64,000 nucleotides of DNA from Carboxylicivirga taeanensis (GCF_051851475.1 NZ_JBPUSJ010000002.1:1-64000); one strand, 5' to 3'; numbered from the stretch's first letter, positions 7,294 to 16,291 are shown. Notes: generated by a model not told the origin, from the letters alone. Program-made: numbers and translations.

Positions 7294-8217
7294 TTAGTTC
7301 ATTAATGCAATTAGTGATACAACTCCGGTAATGATCCACAGAGTAAGGCCAAGGGCAAAACTCTTGAAGCCCGATTGTTTAATTTGCTGCACCGAAATGC
7401 CGGAGCCAATCAGGAGCAGCGCCACCACCATGCCGCGCTTACCAAGCCAGTAAAGGTGTTCGTAAGTGCTTGAGTACGATGGGAACAGGTAAGCAAACAA
7501 AATGGCAACCACAAATAGTAGAATAAACCAGGGAACAGCTACCTTCTTCCCGTTTGTGGTTTTATTGAAAAGGGCTATTACGATGGATAGAGGGATGATC
7601 CATAGCGCTCTGATCAGCTTGACTGTGGTGGCTATTTGCAACGCCTCTTCGCCATAAACGGCTCCGGCACCTACCACCGAGCTGGTGTCGTGAATAGCAA
7701 TGGCTGCCCAGTTGCCAAATACTTCCTGGCTTAACCCAAGTGTATGTCCTACCAATGGAAACACCACCAAGGCCACCGCGTTAAGTACAAAAACCACAAT
7801 GAGCGCAAAGGAGTTCTGATGGCTTTTGCTGTTAAGAATGGGAGAAACAGCAGCGATGGCACTGCCTCCGCATATGGCGGTTCCGGCTGCTATCAACAGG
7901 GAAATGTTTTTTTCTACTTTGAATAGGTGCCCCAACAGCAGGCCGGTCAGCATTACCAGTATAACCGATATACAGGTTTCGATAAACCCATTTTTTGATG
8001 CTGCCACCACTTCGGTAAGCTGCATGCCAAAGCCCATGAGCACAATCGACCCTTGTAAAATAGCCGAGGTATACTGCTGTAAGTTTTTTGGCCGCCAACC
8101 TAAAAGTGAAAAGGTGATGCCTGCTGCCAATGCTAAAGCAGGTGATACGAAAGGTAAAAAACAGGCGGCAATTAATACCTTATATAGCCAAGTGTAATTT
8201 GTAGTTGCTGTTTTCAT
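7294..8217 (-). CDS. YeiH/UPF0324 family putative sulfate exporter
   Basis: A 307-residue membrane protein with about ten predicted helices. Family features include LALAAGITFSLLGW near the N terminus, GSIVLMGFGMQL, GTAICGGSAIAAVSPIL and NWAAIAIHDTSSVVGAGAVYG, blocks shared by the YeiH group (annotated as putative sulfate exporters, no solid biochemical proof). It is the first gene of a two-gene unit with the TSUP carrier and lies just downstream of a LysR regulator, as yeiH lies beside the LysR gene yeiE in enterobacteria. A good Bacteroidota promoter is visible at 8236-8266, so it can be transcribed apart from the LysR gene. Confidence 0.88.
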   Translation of the reverse strand: MKTATTNYTWLYKVLIAACFLPFVSPALALAAGITFSLLGWRPKNLQQYTSAILQGSIVLMGFGMQLTEVVAASKNGFIETCISVILVMLTGLLLGHLFKVEKNISLLIAAGTAICGGSAIAAVSPILNSKSHQNSFALIVVFVLNAVALVVFPLVGHTLGLSQEVFGNWAAIAIHDTSSVVGAGAVYGEEALQIATTVKLIRALWIIPLSIVIALFNKTTNGKKVAVPWFILLFVVAILFAYLFPSYSSTYEHLYWLGKRGMVVALLLIGSGISVQQIKQSGFKSFALGLTLWIITGVVSLIALMN

Positions 8218-8235
8218 GCTTCAAAAACTTTCGTT

Positions 8236-8266
8236 CAAAAGTATTGAAGCTCCATAATCAAAGCAA
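8236..8266 (-). promoter_or_regulatory. Promoter of the exporter pair (TTG-N20-TACTTTTG)
   Basis: On the minus strand the -33 box TTG (8266-8264) and the -7 box TACTTTTG (8243-8236) are 20 bp apart, the known Bacteroidota house-keeping promoter layout. The -7 box ends 19 bp before the YeiH-type start codon at 8217. Confidence 0.6.
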
Positions 8267-8290
8267 ATACATAATTACTATCACTAATAA

Positions 8291-9178
8291 TTAAAAGTTA
8301 TAGGAGAATAGGAATGTTTCAAACAGTTCTACCAGTCGACTCTTGTGGCCCTGCTTAAAAGCGGCTCTGAAGGTTCGGGGAATACTAAAATCGGTTACCT
8401 TGAGTTTGACCAGACTTTTCATATAGAGCTCGCTCAAAGCTGCTTTCTCCGAAATAATGGCCAAACCGTCAAAGTCCTGCAGAAAGTTTTTGATGGATTC
8501 GGTACTGCCTAAATGGATCAGGGTGTTTAAGCTATCGAAGGCAATACCTTGCTGTGTAAACGCTTTTTTAATAACGTCAAGCGTGCCGGATCCTTGTTCG
8601 CGTAGCACAAGCGGAAAGTGAAGTAAGTCGTCTTTACTAATGGTTTTTCGCTTGGCATAAACGCTGTTTGCCCCGGTTACCACAATCAGTTCGTCATCCA
8701 TAAAACGTTTATAACTGATGCCGGCCTGCGACGAATTATTCTCAACCAGTGCAATATCGACCTGATTATTCAATAAGAGCTGCTCCATCTCAAATGAATT
8801 GCCATTGATGAGGTGAATCTGAATCTTAGGGTAACGCTTATGAAACGAGGCTATGGTTTTGGGAATTACATACTGCGAAATGGTGGAGCTGGCGCCAATA
8901 ATAAACTCGCCGGATACAGAATCATGAAGTTGACTCATCTCAAAATCAAGCTCCCGGTATTGGGCGGCAATTTGTTTGAAGGCGTTGTATACCTTTTTGC
9001 CGGCGCGGGTCAGGTATACTTTATTGCCTGTTCGCTCAAACAGGCCTATGTCGTAACGGCTCTCCAGCTCTTTAATGTGTTTGGTTACAGCCGGCTGACT
9101 GATATTCAGATGTTCGGCGGCCTTTGAGAAACTCAGGTGTTCGGCCACGGCAATAAAAACACGATCGCGGTAATCCAT
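8291..9178 (-). CDS. LysR family transcriptional regulator
   Basis: A 295-residue protein of standard LysR length. Residues 1-60 are the winged helix-turn-helix (VAEHLSFSKAAEHLNISQPAVTKHIKELESRYDIGLFER). The rest is the periplasmic-binding-protein-like effector domain (GEFIIGASSTISQYVIPKTIASFHKRYPKIQIHL..). It resembles the CysB/CbbR/YeiE kind of regulator. It lies 73 bp upstream of the YeiH-type exporter on the same strand, so it very likely controls the exporter pair in response to a sulfur anion. Unlike many LysR genes it is collinear and not divergent with its presumed targets. Confidence 0.88.
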   Translation of the reverse strand: MDYRDRVFIAVAEHLSFSKAAEHLNISQPAVTKHIKELESRYDIGLFERTGNKVYLTRAGKKVYNAFKQIAAQYRELDFEMSQLHDSVSGEFIIGASSTISQYVIPKTIASFHKRYPKIQIHLINGNSFEMEQLLLNNQVDIALVENNSSQAGISYKRFMDDELIVVTGANSVYAKRKTISKDDLLHFPLVLREQGSGTLDVIKKAFTQQGIAFDSLNTLIHLGSTESIKNFLQDFDGLAIISEKAALSELYMKSLVKLKVTDFSIPRTFRAAFKQGHKSRLVELFETFLFSYNF

Positions 9179-9299
9179 AAGTGCTATAAAATGGGTTGTT
9201 AAAGGTAAAATTAGTTAAGAAAATGGCAAAGCTGGCGATTGACTCTAAGAAAATGCTCCGTTGGCAGGCACGAAGGTAAAACTAATGCGCTTATGCATC

Positions 9300-9335
9300 T
9301 AAAAAAGGCCAGACTCAAAGAGGGCCCGGCCCTGT
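9300..9335 (-). terminator. katG terminator
   Basis: On the minus strand a GC-rich hairpin (GGCCCTC-TTT-GAG-bulge-GGCC) is followed by six T residues, about 20 bp past the katG stop codon. Confidence 0.65.
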
Positions 9336-9356
9336 TATTTACAAGCCGTTTAACTG

Positions 9357-11522
9357 TTATAAATCGAAGCGGTCCAGGTTCATCACCTTATTCCAAACCT
9401 GTACAAAGTCTTTTACAAACTTTTCTTTAGCGTCGTTACTGGCATATACCTCGGCCAAAGCGCGCAGTTCTGAGTTGTAACCAAAAAGCAAATCGGCCCG
9501 GGTAGCCGTCCATTTTATCTTACCGCTTTGCCTCTCTTTGCCTTCAAACAGCTCCTCATCATCTGCAGTGGCACTCCATTGGGTGTTCATGTCCAGCAGG
9601 TTAATAAAGAAGTCGTTGCTTAACACTCCGGGATTATCGGTTAATACTCCGTGTCTGGAGCTTTTGTAGTTAACGTCCAGTGCGCGCATGCCACCAAGTA
9701 AAACGGTCATTTCAGGGGCACTAAGGTTTAGTAACTGGGCCTTATCAACCAATAGGGCTTCGGTAGACATCTGGTACTTTGTTTTCTGGTAATTGCGGAA
9801 GCCATCCGACAGGGGTTCTAATACCTCTATTGACGTCTTGTCTGTTTGCGCCTGTGTGGCGTCCATACGGCCAGGCGTGAAGGGTACCTCCACGTTAAAA
9901 CCACCGGCTTTGGCTGCTTGCTCAATTGCCGCACATCCTCCTAATACAATCAAATCGGCCATTGATACTTGCTTGTTTGAGTGACTGTTAAACTCTTTCT
10001 GGATAGATTCCAGTACATTCAGTACTTTGTTCAGTTGTGCCGGATTGTTAGCTTCCCAGCTGCGTTGAGGTTCTAAACGAAGGCGGGCACCATTGGCTCC
10101 TCCTTTTTTATCAGAGCCACGGAACGTACTGGCTGATGACCAGGCGGTGTAAATCAGTTCGCTTTTGGTAAGTCCCGACTTGATGAGTGCTGATTTGAGT
10201 TGTTTAATATCTGCATCGGTAATTACGGGATGCTTAGCCTCAGGAATTGGGTCTTGCCAGATAAATTCTTCTTCAGGTAGTTCCGGCCCCAGGTATAAAC
10301 TACGTGGTCCCAGGTCGCGGTGGGTGAGCTTAAACCAGGCTTTGGCAAAGGCAATGTCAAATTCTGCAGGATGTTCATAAAAGCGTCTGGATATTTTCTC
10401 ATACTCAGGATCAAAACGTAGCGATAAATCGGTGGTGAGCATGGTGGGCAAATGCTTCTTATCGGAATCAAAGGCATCAGGAATGATTGCCGGAGAATTT
10501 TTGGCGATCCATTGCTTGGCGCCGGCCGGACTCTCGCTTAATTCCCACTCGTTTTCCAATAGAATTTGAAAAAACTGATGGCTCCATTTAGTAGGGGTAA
10601 GGGTCCAGGTTACTTCCAGACCCGAGCTAATGGTATCGGCTCCTTTTCCACTGCCATGCTTACTTTTCCAGCCCAATCCTTGCTCTGCCATAGAGGCAGC
10701 CTCCGGATCGGGTCCTACATTATCAGCATGACCAGCACCATGGCATTTACCAAAGGTATGTCCGCCGGCTATCAGGGCTACTGTTTCCTCATCATTCATG
10801 CCCATGCGGGCAAATGTTTCGCGTATGTCGATGGCGGCTGCCAGTGGGTCGGGATTGCCATCAGGGCCTTCGGGATTGACGTAGATAAGCCCCATTTGCA
10901 CGGCTGCCAGTGGTTCTTCCAGCTCGCGGTCGCCCGAGTAGCGCCTGTCTTCCAGCCACTTACCTTCGGACCCCCAGTACACATCCATGGCTGACTCCCA
11001 TACATCGCTGCGGCCTCCGGCAAAACCAATGGTTTTACAACCCATGGCCTCCAGGGCCACATTGCCGGCAAGTATCATTAAGTCGGCCCAGGAGATGTGT
11101 TGCCCATACTTTTGTTTGATTGGCCACAGAAGTCTTCTGGCTTTGTCCAGGTTGACATTATCGGGCCAGCTGTTAAGTGGGGCAAAGCGCTGTTGGCCTT
11201 GATTGCCACCACCTCGTCCATCGCCAATGCGATAAGTACCGGCACTGTGCCAGGCCATGCGAATAAACAGTGGTCCATAATTGCCAAAATCGGCCGGCCA
11301 CCAGTCCTGTGAGTCTGTTAACACCTTTTTGATGTCGTTTTTCAAGGCAAAGTAATCCAGACTGTTAAAAGCAGTTTTATAATCAAAGTCTTTGTCCAAA
11401 GGATTGGATAAGGCAGAATGCTGCCTAAGAATACTCAGGTCGACCTGATTGGGCCACCAGTCTTTATTGTCCATACTCATTTTTGCCCCCTTGTGAAAAG
11501 GGCATTCACCTGATTTTTCCAT
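9357..11522 (-). CDS. katG: Catalase-peroxidase KatG
   Basis: A 721-residue heme enzyme that splits hydrogen peroxide and also acts as a peroxidase. Key residues are visible: distal triad R88, W91, H92 in RMAWHSAGTYR; proximal heme ligand H255 in GGHTFGKCHGAGH; Y214 (GLIYVNPEGP) and M240 (ARMGMND), which with W91 form the Met-Tyr-Trp crosslink needed for catalase activity. Both halves of the duplicated peroxidase fold are complete and the length is normal. It has no signal peptide, so it should be cytoplasmic. It appears to be transcribed alone, ends in a terminator, and is preceded by a 23-codon reading frame. No OxyR or PerR operator could be recognised with confidence. Confidence 0.97.
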   Translation of the reverse strand: MEKSGECPFHKGAKMSMDNKDWWPNQVDLSILRQHSALSNPLDKDFDYKTAFNSLDYFALKNDIKKVLTDSQDWWPADFGNYGPLFIRMAWHSAGTYRIGDGRGGGNQGQQRFAPLNSWPDNVNLDKARRLLWPIKQKYGQHISWADLMILAGNVALEAMGCKTIGFAGGRSDVWESAMDVYWGSEGKWLEDRRYSGDRELEEPLAAVQMGLIYVNPEGPDGNPDPLAAAIDIRETFARMGMNDEETVALIAGGHTFGKCHGAGHADNVGPDPEAASMAEQGLGWKSKHGSGKGADTISSGLEVTWTLTPTKWSHQFFQILLENEWELSESPAGAKQWIAKNSPAIIPDAFDSDKKHLPTMLTTDLSLRFDPEYEKISRRFYEHPAEFDIAFAKAWFKLTHRDLGPRSLYLGPELPEEEFIWQDPIPEAKHPVITDADIKQLKSALIKSGLTKSELIYTAWSSASTFRGSDKKGGANGARLRLEPQRSWEANNPAQLNKVLNVLESIQKEFNSHSNKQVSMADLIVLGGCAAIEQAAKAGGFNVEVPFTPGRMDATQAQTDKTSIEVLEPLSDGFRNYQKTKYQMSTEALLVDKAQLLNLSAPEMTVLLGGMRALDVNYKSSRHGVLTDNPGVLSNDFFINLLDMNTQWSATADDEELFEGKERQSGKIKWTATRADLLFGYNSELRALAEVYASNDAKEKFVKDFVQVWNKVMNLDRFDL

Positions 11523-11524
11523 AA

Positions 11525-11596
11525 CTAACTATTTTTTGATTGCTTGTACACCCCGGTAACGGCATCATTGGCATAGGTGTGCAGTGTATGTTTCAT
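11525..11596 (-). CDS. Possible 23-residue leader peptide upstream of katG
   Basis: An ATG at 11596 opens a 23-codon frame (MKHTLHTYAN..YKQSKNS) that ends with TAG only 2 bp before the katG ATG. The close spacing would permit translational coupling, and katG has no Shine-Dalgarno sequence of its own. It could equally be chance; the frame has no known homolog that I can name. Confidence 0.25.
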   Translation of the reverse strand: MKHTLHTYANDAVTGVYKQSKNS

Positions 11597-11818
11597 GATA
11601 GGGTGTTTAGTGAATCATAAAAGTTACAGATAACCCCGTTAAGTTGCAAGTGCGGGTATTGTTAAAATATTATCTGTTAATTATTTAGGTGGCGGGTGGT
11701 CCATGTGTTGGGTTCTGTGTCGGTAGCGTGTAAGGTACAGAGAAGCCGTTGAATAACATGGCATCGATTGGATTGCCTACAGTGTGAAGCTTGCGTTTAG
11801 GTGCTGTTTGGCTTTCTA

Positions 11819-12280
11819 TTATTTGCCAGTAAATTCAATGACTTGATCATTCAGGCGAATGGGAATGGAGTCGTGCGGAACTCCTCTGACCAGGTACAAA
11901 AACTCAAAACAACAATCGCATTCGTTGTAGCGAGTGTTTAGTTCGTAAATAGCAACCCCATCTTTATAGAGTGTGTCAGTTATCTGGGGAGTGAGCGAAT
12001 AATACAGGCACAAGGTGTCGTTAACCAGTTGGGCATCGGTTGTAAGCGGTTCGTCTTCATGAGCACAATTGGCGGTGAACCGAATATTTACGAAGCAGGT
12101 ATCGTTTCTTAGATACAGGTTTGTCACCCGATCTTTGTTACTTGGACTGGCAACATCATCTTGACAGGTCGATGGATAGCACTTAATGAGGTGAGTACTT
12201 TGAGCCTTTAAACTTGAGGCAAGAGCTAATACAACGAGGAATATCATTAGTTTTTGCCTGTTAATGTTGGTTTGGGACAT
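11819..12280 (-). CDS. Small secreted Cys-rich protein, unknown
   Basis: A 153-residue protein with a signal peptide (KLMIFLVVLALASSLKAQS, cut predicted after KAQ). The mature part holds about seven cysteines, including ECDCC near the C terminus, which suggests disulfides or metal binding in the periplasm. It is otherwise beta-rich (TNLYLRNDTCFVNIRFTANC). No family is recognised. It starts 7 bp after the stop of the gene at 12288 and is probably the last gene of a small unit starting with the NlpE-like lipoprotein. Confidence 0.68.
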   Translation of the reverse strand: MSQTNINRQKLMIFLVVLALASSLKAQSTHLIKCYPSTCQDDVASPSNKDRVTNLYLRNDTCFVNIRFTANCAHEDEPLTTDAQLVNDTLCLYYSLTPQITDTLYKDGVAIYELNTRYNECDCCFEFLYLVRGVPHDSIPIRLNDQVIEFTGK

Positions 12281-12287
12281 GGATTAT

Positions 12288-12905
12288 TTAGTAAGTCGTG
12301 TTTCTCAAATATGAATGTATCCTCTGCATGGAGGTAAACCAGCGCTCAATGGTTTGAGGGTCCATCACCCATTCCTGCGGGTTTAGTAATGCAAAATGGG
12401 AGACTTCTTTTAGTTCCGGAACAAAATCAACATTGGTTTCATTCAGCGAGAAGTTCATAAACATGTCAGTGCTTAAATTTTCTATCATCATCCGCTGCAG
12501 GACTGAATTGCTGAAGTAATGCCTGACACTTGATGCATTATTCCCGCTCGTTACTACTTTGGAATCAAAAAAACGACTGTTGGTTTTGAGTACCTTGGCC
12601 GCTAAAAATGGGTTGAGTTTGTCAATAATATTCTTGGGCCGGAAGTTGAGTTGTGTCGCTTTTGGGATAGCTGTTTTAAAGTAGATGCCGCAAAAGATGT
12701 TTGGTCCACTTATCCCATTGTAGTAGTCGCTGAAGAGAACGTAGAAGAGCTGCTTGTGCTCATCATAGGGAATGTAAACCGTTCGTTTAAAATGCGGTAT
12801 TTTTCGATAAGCGGGCAGTGTATATTGTTCTTCTTTTAAAACGATTTGACGACCGCTTCTTTTAGCAAAATCCTTTAGTTTATCAATGTTTGTACTTTCT
12901 ACCAT
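12288..12905 (-). CDS. Protein of unknown function
   Basis: A 205-residue soluble protein without signal peptide. It opens with a helix (NIDKLKDFAKRSGRQIVL), followed by strands with aromatic residues (FKRTVYIPYDEHKQLFYVLFSDYYNG) and a helical C-terminal half ending IERWFTSMQRIHSYLRNTTY. No known motif is seen. It lies between the GNAT gene (41 bp gap) and the Cys-rich secreted protein (7 bp gap), all on the minus strand. Confidence 0.65.
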   Translation of the reverse strand: MVESTNIDKLKDFAKRSGRQIVLKEEQYTLPAYRKIPHFKRTVYIPYDEHKQLFYVLFSDYYNGISGPNIFCGIYFKTAIPKATQLNFRPKNIIDKLNPFLAAKVLKTNSRFFDSKVVTSGNNASSVRHYFSNSVLQRMMIENLSTDMFMNFSLNETNVDFVPELKEVSHFALLNPQEWVMDPQTIERWFTSMQRIHSYLRNTTY

Positions 12906-12946
12906 GAGGGTCTGATTCTGTTTGTTAAATAATCAGCTTTTATCGA

Positions 12947-13471
12947 TTAACGATGAGCGCTGTTTGTTTTTTCAATAATATACTCCAGAAAGGCTTTCCC
13001 TTCGCTGGTTTGGCCAGCTCCGGTTTTGAGCATTCCACATTTCTCAGATAAATTGACAGAGCTTTTGTTTTGGGCATACATCCTTGCAACCAGTGTATGT
13101 GTTGGCAGTGTATTGAACGCATAGTTGATAAGTCCGAGGCACACTTCTTGTCCGTAGCCTTTTTTCCAATACTTTGAATCGATGATATAGCCCAGTTCCA
13201 GTTTTTCAAGGCTATTGAATGAGTCGAATAAGCCAGCCTCTCCAATCACTGTATTGTCTACTTTTAATACAACGGCAAAAATGCCCGTCCCAAGGTGATA
13301 TTGACGGTTGGCACGTTCGTATTTATTCATCAGCTCTTGTTGTGTCCAACGGTAGTTGCCATCGGCGATAAAGCGCATATTGTTCTTTTTGCAATAGATG
13401 GTGCAAAGAGGCTCAATGTCCGAGTGTGCGATCTGACGAACGAGTAATCGTGAGGTCTCGAATACAGTCAT
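12947..13471 (-). CDS. GNAT family N-acetyltransferase (RimJ/RimL type)
   Basis: A 174-residue acetyl-CoA-dependent acetyltransferase. The opening TSRLLVRQIAHSDIEPL is characteristic of RimJ/RimL-like GNAT proteins. The core follows: a strand VVLKVDNTVIGEAGLFD, the strand LELGYIIDSKYWKKGYGQEV with the acetyl-CoA pyrophosphate loop (KKGYGQE), and the final VARMYAQNKSSVNLSEKCGM. The frame stays open 47 codons upstream to 13612, but that would overlap the NlpE-like gene and adds no domain, so the ATG at 13471 is preferred. A good AAGGAG lies rather far upstream (18 nt). Substrate unknown. Confidence 0.85.
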   Translation of the reverse strand: MTVFETSRLLVRQIAHSDIEPLCTIYCKKNNMRFIADGNYRWTQQELMNKYERANRQYHLGTGIFAVVLKVDNTVIGEAGLFDSFNSLEKLELGYIIDSKYWKKGYGQEVCLGLINYAFNTLPTHTLVARMYAQNKSSVNLSEKCGMLKTGAGQTSEGKAFLEYIIEKTNSAHR

Positions 13472-13559
13472 TATAGCTGGTTTGATTGACTCCTTTGTAT
13501 TGGAATGACGATAGGAAGCGACCGAGTAACTGGTGAATAGCTTGTTGCAGACCTTTTTC

Positions 13560-14009
13560 TTAATTAATAGGAGCTTTTTTTTTGAGTATATAATGGGAGG
13601 CAAGCTCGCCACTAATTCTGTTTCCTTCCTTATCTAAGTGAATTAACTGACCTTCGCCTACGAAGTAAAGGTGTTCTTCGATAGTTATTTTATTGTTGTC
13701 ATCCGACCAATAAAAAGTGCCTGTAGTAGTTTCTGGTTCACCATCTTCATCGATGTACTCAGTGGTTTTTTGGTAAGTCCCATTTTCTTTAAGTTGGATG
13801 TTGATTTTAATCCCAGGGCACGAAGCACAAGGAAGTATGCCTGCATAATGGCCGGCCCAATCCAAGGCAATTTTTGCATTATGCATATCAGCGAACTCAT
13901 TTTGATGGTTTTGCTGCTTCTGTTCTGATTTATTGAAGTTGCATGCGCTGAGCGTCAGGAGCAAAATAAATAGAGCGGTGTGTCCCGGGAGATTCTTTAT
14001 ACTAGTCAT
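13560..14009 (-). CDS. NlpE-like lipoprotein (copper/envelope stress type)
   Basis: A 149-residue lipoprotein with lipobox LTLSAC (Cys about residue 23). The mature domain has the NlpE N-terminal pattern: DWAGHYAGILPCASCPGIKINIQL with the conserved CxxC, then the strands TYQKTTEYIDEDGEPETTTGTFYWSDDNNKITIE. NlpE-type proteins sit in the outer membrane and take part in copper tolerance and surface stress signalling; only this small N-terminal domain is present, as in many Bacteroidota. It may be the first gene of a minus-strand unit with the GNAT gene and two unknowns. Confidence 0.83.
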   Translation of the reverse strand: MTSIKNLPGHTALFILLLTLSACNFNKSEQKQQNHQNEFADMHNAKIALDWAGHYAGILPCASCPGIKINIQLKENGTYQKTTEYIDEDGEPETTTGTFYWSDDNNKITIEEHLYFVGEGQLIHLDKEGNRISGELASHYILKKKAPIN

Positions 14010-14081
14010 GTGTTTGATTTTTGATGAACAAAGATAGGTTCTTTTCAGAGGGTTGTATTTGTAGAAATTATTATTTGAGTT

Positions 14082-14591
14082 TTACTCTTCAAAAACTTTT
14101 TCGATTCGAATACTTTGGGTTTTATCCAGCAGAATCAGCGGGATGCTGTTGAGATTGATTGAGTAGGTGAGTAGCTTATCACCATTGTTCACCATCGCAA
14201 TGGCCTCTTCATCAAGTTGTGCAACCAGGAGCGTTTCACCATCTTTATCGCACAGATTAAAGCTGAAGTATTGTTTTCTGCTTCTATCGTTGTTGATATG
14301 TAGCTCTTTAATTTTTACGGTGGTTGTAAATTCGAGCCGCCAACATTCCATGCCATAGCCATACCCATAGCCTGCATCCATGCCACTGTTATATTCAAAT
14401 TTGGCCAGACCTCTTTTTACAATTGCCTGTGACTGCACCGGCAATTCAACGGATGCGCTGGTGAAAGTAAAGTTGGTTGTGATGCCTCCAGTCTTTTCGA
14501 GCAGTGATTGTGAGTGGGCTTCTGTACCCGCAAGGAGTAATATTGTAAAGGCAAGAAATTGTTTTAGTATTGCAACAGGGATGTGGGTCAT
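14082..14591 (-). CDS. Secreted protein of unknown function
   Basis: A 169-residue protein with a signal peptide (LAFTILLLAGTEAHSQS). The mature chain is beta-rich and includes the odd stretch GMDAGYGYGYGMECW. The C-terminal half (LLVAQLDEEAIAMVNNGDKLLTYSINLNSIPLILLDKTQSIRIEKVFEE) is reminiscent of small periplasmic domains, but no family can be named. It is transcribed on the minus strand between two lipoprotein genes. Confidence 0.65.
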   Translation of the reverse strand: MTHIPVAILKQFLAFTILLLAGTEAHSQSLLEKTGGITTNFTFTSASVELPVQSQAIVKRGLAKFEYNSGMDAGYGYGYGMECWRLEFTTTVKIKELHINNDRSRKQYFSFNLCDKDGETLLVAQLDEEAIAMVNNGDKLLTYSINLNSIPLILLDKTQSIRIEKVFEE

Positions 14592-14635
14592 AGTTGTTGA
14601 ATTAGGGGGTTTAGTTCAAAATTAGTAAAATAAAG

Positions 14636-15283
14636 TTATTTTATTAATTCATAGCTGATTAGCTCTTGCGAAGAGAGTAGGGATTTTAATTCGAAATGTT
14701 CACTTTTCACAATGCCAATGTTTTTTGCAAAGTAGTACCTGAAAACATTTTCTCCGGCGTTGGGCGATTGTTCAAAAGCTATACAGTTAAAAGTTCCGCT
14801 TGGTGTTGTAATTAGCGTGTCAGAATTGAGGCAGGTGACTAGCAGTGTTCGACTCAAAAAACTTCCATTTTCATTTAGTTGCACATTATCTACCGCCCAG
14901 GATTCTCCTTTTTTTGCATCATACTTGTAATAAGTTGAGGAAACAAGTAATGTATCAACATCTGAAATCCCGCCCACTAAAATCAGGTTGCCATCTATAT
15001 CTTTATTTATTAGAAAGGTAGCGTTATGTGGTCTTTCACCGATGTTATAAGCATATCCTTCAAAGCCGGAGATGATTGTTTTCTTGCCAATCTCATTTAT
15101 GATTGTATCGATGTATTCAGTCGCATAGTTTTCCCAAGTCTGTTGATAAGTCCATGAGTTGTTTTCGTGAAGCGGTAAAAGGGCTTTCGCGTGATCTGTT
15201 ATTGTATCTTTTTGGCACGATGTTGACAGAAGAGTCAGGCCTCCCAGAAAAAAGAATAACGTAAAAAAGTTTTTCATTATCAA
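14636..15283 (-). CDS. Lipoprotein of unknown function
   Basis: A 215-residue protein with signal peptide and lipobox (FFFLGGLTLLSTSC, then QKDTITDH). An internal ATG two codons in (15277) is an equally likely start. The mature part is a beta-rich globular domain: ALLPLHENNSWTYQQTWENY near the front is the start seen in many Bacteroidota secreted proteins with a lipocalin-like pattern. Function unknown. Confidence 0.68.
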   Translation of the reverse strand: MIMKNFFTLFFFLGGLTLLSTSCQKDTITDHAKALLPLHENNSWTYQQTWENYATEYIDTIINEIGKKTIISGFEGYAYNIGERPHNATFLINKDIDGNLILVGGISDVDTLLVSSTYYKYDAKKGESWAVDNVQLNENGSFLSRTLLVTCLNSDTLITTPSGTFNCIAFEQSPNAGENVFRYYFAKNIGIVKSEHFELKSLLSSQELISYELIK

Positions 15284-15753
15284 GATATGGTTAAAATGAA
15301 TGAATACAGTTGGGTTTTATTATGATGCTTTCGTGAGCCAAACTATAATTATATTTTCCTCGTCTGTTTATTTACTCATTGATATAAATAAAGGTAACCA
15401 GATTTATGTTAGTATGATAACCTGTGCTTCACAAAAATCATTTTGTAACTTTCCCCAATCATCGTTTCCTCTATTCACCTGGCAGTGTGGGGGAATCATT
15501 ACCTTTTCACCGTACTAAATTAATCGATTTCATGAGATGGACGAAATTGTATCAATTTAATTGTTGTGGTTGGTAATGTGTGGGTGAGCAATTGACAGCA
15601 GAATGAAAGTTTTGTGTTAGAAGAAGATTTTGCTACCTGTTAGCCTTAGGTTTTTATGTAATGTGAAAGGAAAAAAAGACCCGGTCTGTCCGATAGTTTC
15701 CTATCAACAAACCGGGGGAAGGTATGCATATTCATGTAAGTGTTTGCGCTTAT
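15284..15753. other. Intergenic stretch
   Basis: About 470 bp between two minus-strand genes. It contains the upstream region of the lipoprotein gene at 14636-15283 and the terminator of the OsmC gene (15673-15717). A 72-codon plus-strand frame at 15300-15518 was judged to be chance. Nothing else was recognised. Confidence 0.45.
15673..15717 (-). terminator. Terminator of the OsmC-family gene
   Basis: On the minus strand the stem CCCGGT / ACCGGG with a long loop is followed by cttttttt, about 37 bp past the OsmC stop codon. Confidence 0.65.
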
Positions 15754-16203
15754 CTAGCTAACTTTAACCTCTACTGGTGTTTCGCGGCTAAGGTTATCAA
15801 GTACCGGACTGCGGTCGGCCATAACGCTTCGCCACTTTTCGATGGTTTCAGTATCCGCATTGGTTTCGGGGTGCAGCTCAATGGTAATGCCCTGGTAGCC
15901 GGCACGATCTTCAGTAGGCATTCCAAAAAGTTTCATGGGGTTAAGTTGACCTGTAATATTAATTTTAAGATCACTCAACTGCATCTCCAGCTCAGTGGCC
16001 ACTTTAAAGCCCAAAATGTGCATGCATCCGGCTAAGCCACAAAGAATGTATTCAACAGGGTTGGGCGCCTGGTCGGTGCCACCCAACTGGCTGGGTTCGT
16101 CAATTAGTACATTAAACTGTCGCACTTTTATTTCAGACAAGGAACTCGATTTGGTAGTTGACTCCACATTAAAATCGATGATTTGCTCTTGTAATGTTTC
16201 CAT
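15754..16203 (-). CDS. OsmC/Ohr family protein
   Basis: A 149-residue protein of the OsmC/Ohr fold, thiol-dependent reductases of organic and other peroxides. The block EYILCGLAGCMHILGFKVATELEMQLSDLKINITGQLNP holds the helix with the second conserved cysteine (GLAGC) and the strand after it. The spacing Leu-Cys-Gly-Leu-Ala-Gly-Cys fits the YhfA/OsmC-like subgroup more than classic Ohr. It is cytoplasmic. It is divergent from a Crp/Fnr regulator, with a palindromic element between them, so redox or oxygen-dependent control is plausible (inference). Confidence 0.88.
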   Translation of the reverse strand: METLQEQIIDFNVESTTKSSSLSEIKVRQFNVLIDEPSQLGGTDQAPNPVEYILCGLAGCMHILGFKVATELEMQLSDLKINITGQLNPMKLFGMPTEDRAGYQGITIELHPETNADTETIEKWRSVMADRSPVLDNLSRETPVEVKVS

Positions 16204-16291
16204 TTGAAAAAATTTAATTTAATACTTTTACAAAACTATAGCTTTGTCTGCGTGTGGTAATGGATGCAAGCATGTATTAAACTATGGGGTG

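Noticed and set aside
13472..13612. 47-codon N-terminal extension of the GNAT gene
   Set aside because: It would overlap the NlpE-like gene and adds no conserved sequence; the ATG at 13471 starts at the normal family beginning.
15300..15518. 72-codon plus-strand frame
   Set aside because: No ribosome site, poor protein-like composition, and not in context with neighbours.
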